Shown here piece by piece: positions 56,781-64,000 of a DNA stretch of 64,000 nucleotides; positions within the stretch are counted from its first letter, which is position 1; each line of letters opens with the position of its first letter. Under the pieces are notes generated by a model, which saw only the letters and a program-made list of their open reading frames with translations, did no database searches and was not told where the DNA came from. This stretch comes from Bordetella sp. 02P26C-1 (GTDB taxonomy: Bacteria; Pseudomonadota; Gammaproteobacteria; Burkholderiales; Burkholderiaceae_B): positions 279,578 through 343,577 of the forward strand of contig NZ_WSJB01000012.1 in the NCBI RefSeq assembly GCF_009763255.1. Direction: 5' to 3'. The translations under genes and the position numbers were made by a program.

Positions 56781-59700
56781 CTAGAAGCGCATTCCCAACA
56801 GCATCTGCACCGAACGATCGTTATAGCGATCGCCCAAGCGTTGCCGCCATGCCGCGCGCAGCACCATGCCTTCCTGGGTCTCAATATCCATGCCGATGCG
56901 ATACTCACCAAACACCGATGGCAGCGCTTGCGACAGGCGGAAACTATCGCCGGTGTGGTCGACCTTCAGTCGAGCGTGCGTGGACCAGTCGTTATCCGGC
57001 ATCCAGTTGACGCCCACGCTCATGTAGGGACGTAGCGACAAGCCAGCGGTTTCGATACGCCCCCCAAATTCGACCGAGGGACTGATCATGGCACGCACAT
57101 CACTTGCGCCATCGAATGCCAAGTTAAACGCGCCACCGCCCTTTTCCGAGTATGAAGGCACCCGCTGATAGATCACATCGACATCCATCGAGGGCTTGAC
57201 GTAGTAGTCGCCCATCTGATGTGTGTAGGCACCTTGCAAGCGCAGCGCGGCGAAGTAGCTATTCCAATCGGAATGCGGCTGCACGATTCCATCGACCGTG
57301 CGGATCGCGCGCTGCGTATCGTAGGAACCGCGCCCCGCGCTCACCGCAGCCGCGTATGACCAAGGACCGTGGATCTTCCGCAGGAACGCCACACCACTGA
57401 TGTTGTGTCCCGAGGTCTTTAACGGCGTATCAATCGCCTTACCGTTGACATCCTCATACGAGACGCCACCGCCAGCCACCCAGCCATTGCCCAAGGGGCG
57501 TTGACCACCGAACATATAACGGACCGAACGATAGTCAAAGCCGGAATCATGGTGACGCGATCCGCGGTTGAGCCAATTGCCCTGAATGTCGCCCCAGAAA
57601 CACGCCTGCTCTTGCGCATCGGCCTGGGTGTTATCGACCGATGGACAAGCCATCGAGCGATTCAGGAACATACGATTGGCCAAAGGCACGATCGCGACGG
57701 GCGCTTGAATGGCATCGTTAGCAATTTGATCCAGGACATCCGCATAGGCCTGGGTATCTCGGGCCTCGGCGACCGTGTCAAAGACAGGTGCGTACTCGGC
57801 ACCAGGCGGTGTGGCGCCGTCGCTGCGCGCAGCGGAACCAGAAGGTTGTGACGCTAACGCGGTTTCGGCCGTTGTCCATTTACGGCCCAGATAGCGAGCC
57901 ACCTCGACCTGCTCCTCCGACAGCTCGGCGGCATTGCGCGTGAAATCCGCACTGATGCCCACCAACAGCGTATTGCCCTCTCTGATGAGCGGATACTCGA
58001 AAACCTCGGACTTCTCGACAGTAAAACCATCTGCCAACGTGAGGCTCTTGCGCGCGTCGAAGACCTGCACAGGCTCACTCGGCATACGGTTACGGCCCCC
58101 CACGTTGAGTGTGCCATCCAGATACGCGGTACCCCCGACGGTCAAGACATCTGCCTTGCTCAGCCTGAAGTCGACCTTGGGTTCGAAAGTACCTGTGGCC
58201 TCTTGCCTGAAGTCGCCTCTGACAAAAGTCGTCGCCAGGTCTCTGTTGCCGCCGACCTGCAGCAAACCGTGGTTCGTCAGCAACCCCGGCGCGATCGTAT
58301 ACATATCGCCCATGCTCAACGCCATGGTTTCGCCGGTCTTGATAATGCCGTAGTTGTTGACCACACCAGGCAGATCCTGATTAAGAAGCACTGACCCCTG
58401 CAGCGTGCCGTAGTTGTCAATCTGGGTGGTCTGCTCGTAGGTCGTCGATCGCACGGCGACGCGAGACAACGCGCGCACTGTCGCGCCAGTGCCGATAGTG
58501 ATGCGGTTGTCTTTGCCGCCCGACAGCTCGATCCCCGCGGCTTTACCCGATCCGCCCAACACGAAGCCATTGTCTTTGACGTTGATCGTGATCGAATCGG
58601 CCTGCGACCCGAGACTCTGTGCAAAGATGGCCGACGAGTTCGCGCCCATGGCCTGAATCGTACCGCCCACATCCACGGTGATCGGTCCACCACTGCCCGT
58701 ACCCTCATGGCCGGCGCGGCCTGCCAGGTCATCAACCAGCCCACCGCCGCCGCCAATGCTTTGCACAAAAACGCCGGGTGCACCGGCGCCGCTCGTGTTG
58801 ATCAAGCCGTCAACGCGCACGTTCACCGCCGCGCCATTACCAACACCCGCGTTTTTACTGGTGAGCGTGGCCCATTGGGGGCCCTGCGTGGTCACGCCAT
58901 TCCAGCCGGTGTAGACATACCCGCCTCCGCCGCCGATGCTCTGCGCCAGGATGCCGTACGCGCCGTCACCCAAGGTGGTGATGCTGCCCGTTCTGTCCAT
59001 CCCGATGTCAATCTTGTTGGCATCACCATTACCTGCGGTCTTGGCATTGAACGTGGTCTGGGGCGACGAATCTCGCACACCAAAGATCCGGGTCACACCG
59101 CCGCCACCGCCTATGCTCTGCGCCAGGATCCCGTGCGCGGCATTGCCCGCTGTCTGGAGCGCGCCATGCTGACTGATGCGAACCTCGCCCGCCGCCCCGG
59201 TTCCGCCGCCGAGTTCCAACTTGGCCCGTTTGATGCCCTCCTGATAAACGGCGTGCGTCATCCCGCCGCCACCGCCCAGGCTCTGTGCCAAGACGCCGAC
59301 ACCGCCCTCGCCGAGGGTCACGACGTTTGAGCCAGCCGCATTGGTCGCTTGTACCAGGCCGCCGGGGCCGCTGGATCTCGACGCACCCGACAATGCCAGG
59401 GTCGCGAAATCGATTTTGACTTTCGTGTCGTAGTCCTTGATGGTCGTGCCGACGCTGGTGCTACCGCCCACGCCGCCACCGCCTCCCACGCTTTGTAGCC
59501 GCACGGCGTCGCCGAACTTTCCCGTGGCTTGAATCTGGCCACCCGCATCCTGCGTCCAGGTCACATTGCCGCCGCGACCGGCGGCTCCGCCGCTGCCGCC
59601 AACCGCCAGCGAGAGTTGATGAACCGGCGTGATGGCAAGACGGGACGTGGTGTAGGACGCCGTGGCCGCGCCACCCGTGCCGCCCCCGCCGCCAATACTT

Positions 59701-62700
59701 TGCACAACGGCGCCAGCGTGGGTATCGCCCTGAGCCAGAATCGTGCCGCTGTTGGTGACCTTGACCTCGCCACCATCGCCTCCGGTGCCGCCGCTACCGC
59801 CAATGGTCGTGGCGAGCGACCAGCCTTGCGGTGGGCCCTTCCATTCAATTATGGCATCTACGCTATCGGCCGAGACGCCTGCGCTGACCAACCCCGCGGC
59901 GCCACCGCCACCCCCAATGCTTTGCGCCACCAATGCGTCACCATTGGCAGTCTGGATAGTGCCGCTATGGGCGATTGTGACTTTGCCGCCATGCCCGGCC
60001 GTGCCACCAGCCCCGCCCAACGCCAAACCGAGACTCAGCTTGGCTGCGCCCTCACCCGCTTCGCTGGAACTGGCAATTCCCCCGCCGCCGCCGATACTTT
60101 GAACAAGCAGGCCAGTGCTCTCGCGACCCAGCGTTTGTATCGTGCCGTGCTGGTTGACGGTCACATCGCCCGCTTCGCCCCCTTTTCCTCCCTTTCCACC
60201 CAATGACAGGGCTAAGGAAAGATCACCACCGGGCGCGGAAGCGGAACTGGTGCCGCTACGGCCACCGCCGCCGCCAATACTTTGGACGATCATGCCCACG
60301 CTTTGCCTTCCGTGCGTGACGACTGTACCGGCATTGGTGGCCGTGACAGCGGCTCCGACGCCACCTTCGCCGCCGTCACCGCCCAAGGAAATGGAGAGCG
60401 CCCCTTTATAGCTAGGTTTCGCTGGCTCGGGCGAAGGCTCGGGGTCCGGCATGGGATAGGGAGGCGGTGCGGGCCAGGGCGGGAAATCCTTATCGCCCAA
60501 CGAGGACCCGGCGCCCCCGCCACCACCCACGCTTTGCACCAGGACACCATCGCTGGCAATTCCCGAGGTTACGATGGTGCCACTGGCAGCCTGCGTCAAT
60601 GATACGGTTCCCGCGTTGCCCCCGTCGCCGCCCTTGCGACCGATCACGATGGCCACTCTGCCGTTGTCAGCACGGGTGTCACCGTGCGTCAATCCACCAG
60701 CCCCGCCGCCGCCGCCAATGCTTTGAGCAATCAGACCAATGGCGCCATTGCCGGCCGTGGCTATATCGCCCGAATGCCTGACCTCCACCGCACCGCCATC
60801 GCCGCCGCTACCGCCTTTGCCGCCGATAGACAGCACGCCCGCAAAACTGGTCGCGCCGTAGGCGACTGCACGCGAGGCGGCACCGCCGCCGAGACCGCCG
60901 CCTCCGCCGATGCTTTGGGCCAGCAAGCCCGTGGCGTGCTCACCCTGCGTCTGGATCACGCTCTGGTTGTCGACCTTGACTTCGCCGCCCGAGCCGCCGT
61001 TACCTCCACTGCGGCCAATAGAGATCGCCAGCGACACGTCATACCCGGTGGAAGCGGAAAAACTGAATGCGCGGGCCGTGCCTGCGGTGCCGCCTCCGCC
61101 GCCGATACTTTGTGCAATCAGCCCGCGTGCCCCATCACCCGCCGTGCGGATTTGCTCCAGATTCGTCGCTTGGACCGCGCCACCGGCGCCGCCATTACCG
61201 CCGGCACCGCCCACGGCAATGGCGGCGCTACCGGAATATTTCGGCGAGACCGACATGGCGATCGCCGCGCCAGCCCCGCCAGCGCCGCCGCCCCCACCGA
61301 TGCTCTGCAGTAACGCACCATGCGCGTCATCGCCACGGGTCGAGATGCTGGCGCGGTTAGTCAACCTCACGGAATCGCCGTTCCCGGAAGCGCCACCCGA
61401 ACCTCCAACACTAACGCTGAAAATGGTAACGCCAGCCCCGGTCGAGTTACCGCCAATACCGCCACCGCCGCCCACCGACTGGGCGAGCAATCCAACTGCT
61501 CCCTTGCCTTGTGTGTCGATGACGCCGTCGGTGTCCAAGGAGACCGTCCCGGCATTTCCCGCCGCAGCGCCGTCGCCGCCCAGCGATTGCAGATAGAGAT
61601 GCAAGCCCAACGTTGTCGCCGTGCCGGCGTCACCGCCGCCGCCGCCAATGCTTTGCGCGACGACGCCCATGGCGTCATCGCCCTTAGTGATGATTGCGCT
61701 GGACTTGTCCAAGGCGAGGTTGATGCGACCACCACTGCCCGCTACGCCGCCTTTACCGCCTACACCTATGGTCGCACCTATGCCCACGGCGAGGGAACTC
61801 GCGCCCGCGCCACCCCCGCCGCCGATACTTTGTGCGTGGATTCCGTAGCCGAGTTCTCCGTGCGTCGTGATGGTGGCCGAGTTATAGACGTTGACCGACG
61901 CGCCGTCGCCACTGGACTTACCATCGCCACCAATGGCCACCATGCCGGTCACGCTGCCGCCGTTACCGCCGCCACCGCCGATGCTCTGTACCAGCATGCC
62001 TTTGGCGGCTTTACCCTCGACCGTGACATTGCCCAGGTTGGATACTTGGACGTCCCATCCGTGCGCACCCGGACTATTGGCCTGCGGGTCTCCGCCCAGC
62101 ATGGCCTGGCCCGCGGCCGTCTGCTGGCCACCTGCCCCACCGACACTCTGCGCGAACAGGCCGTGGCTGCCCTCGCCTTTCGTGTGGATGGTGCCAAAAT
62201 TCCTGAGCTCCACCGTACCGCTGCGGCTATTCGCCCCGCCATGTCCGCCTACCGACCAAAATCCCAGGCCGGACCCGCCATCGCCCGCCGCGCCGCCAAG
62301 GCTCGCAGCGTACAAGCCGTGGGCGTCTCTGCCAGTCGTCTGGATATTGGCTTCGCTGATCAGGCTGACCTTCCCCCCATTGCCGCCGGAGCTGCCATCG
62401 GCACCCGGGGAATAAATTATCCCACCCTTACCGCCATTACTGCCGCCACCACCCCGGCTCACAGCTTGCACGCCGGTGGCTTCCTCGCCCCATGTCGTGA
62501 TCGACGCGCGGCTGCCTAACCAGACCGATACATCGCCGCCGTCACCGCCGGACCCTGCCATCCCGCCCCGTGCCAGAGCGGACCCACCGCCCCAAAACCC
62601 CGAACCGCCATTGCTTTCGGCCAAGACCCCGGTGGATGCAGCGCCGGCGGTTTCGATCCTGACGCCATCCAAGTTCGCCCGGACATTGCCCCCGTTGCCC

Positions 62701-63665
62701 CCGGAGCCTCCGTCCGCGCCGTTAAGCCAGCTTGTGCCGCCGACACTGCCACCGGCGCCCCCCGCGCTGCGCGCGACTAAACCCGAAGCGGCGTAACCCA
62801 TCGTCGAAATCTCGCTGACCGTGCCGCCTGATTGCGCGGTCAAATCTGCCAGTACATCGCCACCGTTACCGCCCGTGCCTCCATGGCTTTTGGTGGTCTG
62901 AATAATTCCGCCAGCGACCGTCCCGCCTGCGCCGCCTTCGGAACGCAATGTGATGGCGGCTCCTGACGACTCCACCCGACCGCTAAATTGCGCCTGCACC
63001 CGGTTGGCGTTGCCGCCATTACTCCCAGACCAGCGAATGCCGACGGCTTCATAGCCACTATTGCCTTCGCCGCCGCGGCTCAACGCCAAAATGCCAGCGG
63101 TTTTCGAGGCCTGCCCCTCGACGACTGCGTCCTTGGCATTGAGCGTAATGGCGCCTGCCGCCCCCCCGCCTGCGCCGCCCTTGCGGCGCGAACCGGCGTC
63201 GCCGCCCGACGACACCAGCTCCGCCGCATAGCCAAATGCGGTGTTGTTGGCAATGCGCCCTTGCAACGAGAGGTTTACTGCACCGCCTGCCCCACCGACT
63301 GAGCCGGCAGTGTCAGCCACGGTACCGTTATGCCCGTTGCCGCCATGACCGCCTTCGGAACGCATGACGATGGCGCCTGCCGCGCCGGACACCTGCCGGT
63401 CGACCGAAGCAGCCTGGGAATAACTGACGTCTTTCGCATTTCCGCCTGCCGTGGAACCGCGGAAGGTTGAAGCGTTGCGCCCATCGGAACCCGCATTGCG
63501 GATGTATTCCGCCTTGTCGGTTTGCTGCGCGTGGGCAGCCAACGGCAGCAGCCACAGGGCCGCCACAGAGGCTTTCACGCGGAAGGGAACTTTGGGGCTG
63601 ACGTGCCCGGTTTGCGGCGCAGCGCGCCAGGAAGGAACAACAGAACTGCTCTTGGGCGGGGGCAA
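56781..63665 (-). CDS. Giant glycine-rich repeat autotransporter
   Basis: Surface or secreted passenger fused to a beta-barrel, about 2,294 residues. A signal peptide (ASVAALWLLPLAAHAQ) follows a 28-residue lead. The passenger consists of some 28 repeats ending in variants of AQSIGGGGG, with a proline-rich interruption at about 60420-60492; repeats should form a beta-helix. After residue about 1,900 come linker sequences, then a C-terminal barrel from roughly residue 2,030 (NWLNRGSRHHDSGFDYRSVR) ending MLLGMRF, with the terminal Phe used for Bam recognition. I prefer the TTG ending at 63665, with GGAG six bases upstream; GTG at 63701 is the alternative. No protease triad is evident, so the function may be adhesion. 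Confidence 0.9.
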   Translation of the reverse strand: MPPPKSSSVVPSWRAAPQTGHVSPKVPFRVKASVAALWLLPLAAHAQQTDKAEYIRNAGSDGRNASTFRGSTAGGNAKDVSYSQAASVDRQVSGAAGAIVMRSEGGHGGNGHNGTVADTAGSVGGAGGAVNLSLQGRIANNTAFGYAAELVSSGGDAGSRRKGGAGGGAAGAITLNAKDAVVEGQASKTAGILALSRGGEGNSGYEAVGIRWSGSNGGNANRVQAQFSGRVESSGAAITLRSEGGAGGTVAGGIIQTTKSHGGTGGNGGDVLADLTAQSGGTVSEISTMGYAASGLVARSAGGAGGSVGGTSWLNGADGGSGGNGGNVRANLDGVRIETAGAASTGVLAESNGGSGFWGGGSALARGGMAGSGGDGGDVSVWLGSRASITTWGEEATGVQAVSRGGGGSNGGKGGIIYSPGADGSSGGNGGKVSLISEANIQTTGRDAHGLYAASLGGAAGDGGSGLGFWSVGGHGGANSRSGTVELRNFGTIHTKGEGSHGLFAQSVGGAGGQQTAAGQAMLGGDPQANSPGAHGWDVQVSNLGNVTVEGKAAKGMLVQSIGGGGGNGGSVTGMVAIGGDGKSSGDGASVNVYNSATITTHGELGYGIHAQSIGGGGGAGASSLAVGIGATIGVGGKGGVAGSGGRINLALDKSSAIITKGDDAMGVVAQSIGGGGGDAGTATTLGLHLYLQSLGGDGAAAGNAGTVSLDTDGVIDTQGKGAVGLLAQSVGGGGGIGGNSTGAGVTIFSVSVGGSGGASGNGDSVRLTNRASISTRGDDAHGALLQSIGGGGGAGGAGAAIAMSVSPKYSGSAAIAVGGAGGNGGAGGAVQATNLEQIRTAGDGARGLIAQSIGGGGGTAGTARAFSFSASTGYDVSLAISIGRSGGNGGSGGEVKVDNQSVIQTQGEHATGLLAQSIGGGGGLGGGAASRAVAYGATSFAGVLSIGGKGGSGGDGGAVEVRHSGDIATAGNGAIGLIAQSIGGGGGAGGLTHGDTRADNGRVAIVIGRKGGDGGNAGTVSLTQAASGTIVTSGIASDGVLVQSVGGGGGAGSSLGDKDFPPWPAPPPYPMPDPEPSPEPAKPSYKGALSISLGGDGGEGGVGAAVTATNAGTVVTHGRQSVGMIVQSIGGGGGRSGTSSASAPGGDLSLALSLGGKGGKGGEAGDVTVNQHGTIQTLGRESTGLLVQSIGGGGGIASSSEAGEGAAKLSLGLALGGAGGTAGHGGKVTIAHSGTIQTANGDALVAQSIGGGGGAAGLVSAGVSADSVDAIIEWKGPPQGWSLATTIGGSGGTGGDGGEVKVTNSGTILAQGDTHAGAVVQSIGGGGGTGGAATASYTTSRLAITPVHQLSLAVGGSGGAAGRGGNVTWTQDAGGQIQATGKFGDAVRLQSVGGGGGVGGSTSVGTTIKDYDTKVKIDFATLALSGASRSSGPGGLVQATNAAGSNVVTLGEGGVGVLAQSLGGGGGMTHAVYQEGIKRAKLELGGGTGAAGEVRISQHGALQTAGNAAHGILAQSIGGGGGVTRIFGVRDSSPQTTFNAKTAGNGDANKIDIGMDRTGSITTLGDGAYGILAQSIGGGGGYVYTGWNGVTTQGPQWATLTSKNAGVGNGAAVNVRVDGLINTSGAGAPGVFVQSIGGGGGLVDDLAGRAGHEGTGSGGPITVDVGGTIQAMGANSSAIFAQSLGSQADSITINVKDNGFVLGGSGKAAGIELSGGKDNRITIGTGATVRALSRVAVRSTTYEQTTQIDNYGTLQGSVLLNQDLPGVVNNYGIIKTGETMALSMGDMYTIAPGLLTNHGLLQVGGNRDLATTFVRGDFRQEATGTFEPKVDFRLSKADVLTVGGTAYLDGTLNVGGRNRMPSEPVQVFDARKSLTLADGFTVEKSEVFEYPLIREGNTLLVGISADFTRNAAELSEEQVEVARYLGRKWTTAETALASQPSGSAARSDGATPPGAEYAPVFDTVAEARDTQAYADVLDQIANDAIQAPVAIVPLANRMFLNRSMACPSVDNTQADAQEQACFWGDIQGNWLNRGSRHHDSGFDYRSVRYMFGGQRPLGNGWVAGGGVSYEDVNGKAIDTPLKTSGHNISGVAFLRKIHGPWSYAAAVSAGRGSYDTQRAIRTVDGIVQPHSDWNSYFAALRLQGAYTHQMGDYYVKPSMDVDVIYQRVPSYSEKGGGAFNLAFDGASDVRAMISPSVEFGGRIETAGLSLRPYMSVGVNWMPDNDWSTHARLKVDHTGDSFRLSQALPSVFGEYRIGMDIETQEGMVLRAAWRQRLGDRYNDRSVQMLLGMRF
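58600..63400 (-). repeat. Passenger repeats, QSIGGGGG type
   Basis: About 28 imperfect repeats, each of roughly 50-75 residues. From about 58600 to 62160 some 20 units share near-identical ends such as LLAQSIGGGGG, IHAQSIGGGGG, MIVQSIGGGGG and VVQSIGGGGG. Between 62160 and 63400 eight or nine units are degenerate, for example MRSEGGHGG, LSRGGEGN and ARSAGGAGG. The DNA shows a recurring pattern complementary to CAAAGCATCGGCGGCGG about every 200 bases, which could allow recombination. Confidence 0.85.
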
Positions 63666-63701
63666 AGACGTCTCCGTAAACAGAAAACGGAATCCCGTCA
63701 C

Positions 63702-63965
63702 ATGCCACTGCGTACTCGTGATAACTATGCAGCTAAAACTAAGGTCTGCAGCAATCTATGCAACTAGAGATTTCCAACATGTTTCCTGCATTATGTAGGA
63801 GAAGAATGCTATTTGAAATAAAAATATGCAAAGCAAGTTTACGAACCGCTTGCCCTTATTCCAACGCATGGATCGCCTGAAGGTGGCCGCCAGAAGCGAG
63901 GCTCTACATCATAAACGGGGGACGACCAGCATTCATTAGACTTGTTTTTGCGAAGAACCTGTCTA
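63702..63965. other. AT-rich upstream region of the autotransporter
   Basis: No gene is firmly supported here. The region is clearly richer in A and T than its surroundings (for example 63809-63835) and probably carries the autotransporter promoter on the minus strand and that of a rightward gene. A 24-codon frame at 63806-63880 with AGGAG upstream is the only candidate small gene. Confidence 0.4.
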
Positions 63966-63974
63966 AAGGAAACA

Positions 63975-64000
63975 ATGCTGATGTCCCCAATCGATTCTAT
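63975..64000 (+). CDS. Possible start of a rightward gene, cut by the window edge
   Basis: AAAGGA at about 63965-63970 is followed by ATG at 63975 and another in-frame ATG at 63981 (reading M-L-M-S-P-I-D-S). Only eight codons are present, so it is not identifiable, and the start is uncertain. Confidence 0.25.

Noticed and set aside
58600..62160. Regularly spaced DNA repeats considered as a CRISPR array
   Set aside because: The repeats lie in frame in one protein, vary in spacing, and no cas genes are present.
61320..62519. Long plus-strand frames over the autotransporter, including proline-rich ones
   Set aside because: Reverse complements of glycine codons give alanine and proline runs such as PPPPMLC at repeat spacing; they are reflections of the passenger repeats.

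Overview
The window looks like a chromosome segment of a betaproteobacterium of the family Alcaligenaceae, close to Bordetella or Achromobacter. Three things point there: the OmpA-like protein, the gyrA-ompA-ubiG-gph order, and a Bug-family solute-binding protein (a family expanded in Bordetella). GC is moderately high. Nearly all of it is intact coding sequence; I saw no rRNA or tRNA gene, insertion sequence, prophage or CRISPR array. The genus assignment is inference from protein character, not from a database comparison.

Layout. 1-3.4 kb: 3' part of rsgA, a CoA-type Nudix hydrolase, rplS, and a DMT transporter. 3.4-5.1 kb: a two-gene unit (small tail-anchored protein plus PA0069-type radical SAM protein) behind a consensus LexA box. 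5.3-12.2 kb: a complete sulfate uptake and activation operon, sbp-cysT-cysW-cysA-cysH-cysD-cysN, in which CysH has the iron-sulfur cysteines of an APS reductase and no APS kinase is present. 12.5-17.8 kb: a 1-Cys peroxiredoxin, an acyl-CoA dehydrogenase, a type II toxin-antitoxin pair and etfBA. 17.9-21.4 kb: a histone-deacetylase-like amidohydrolase, MltB, CysM and a ComEA-like protein.

21.6-36.6 kb is a 15-kb leftward cluster: gyrA-serC-pheA-hisC-tyrA-aroA-cmk-rpsA-ihfB-lapA-lapB-hldE-hldD. It joins DNA topology, serine and aromatic amino-acid synthesis, translation and LPS heptose synthesis, with many 1-8 bp overlaps. 37-41.2 kb runs rightward: ompA, ubiG, gph, a small protein, a YaiI-family protein and a flavoprotein. 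41.4-48.2 kb is accessory metabolism: a Bug binding protein with an amidase, a LysR regulator with a DODA-type dioxygenase, a FUSC-family exporter, a DUF883-like protein and a flavin reductase-like protein. 48.4-56.7 kb: a lipoprotein of the penicillin acylase family, a three-subunit PaoABC-like molybdenum aldehyde oxidoreductase, MetY and a GNAT acetyltransferase. 56.8-63.7 kb is one very large autotransporter (about 2,294 residues) built from roughly 28 glycine-rich repeats and a C-terminal beta-barrel, followed by a relatively AT-rich upstream region.

The observations most worth a second look are the SOS-controlled radical SAM/tail-anchored protein unit with a probably leaderless transcript, the autotransporter with its gradient of repeat homogeneity, the toxin-antitoxin pair lying between etfBA and the acyl-CoA dehydrogenase, and the PaoABC-like enzyme that lacks a Tat signal.
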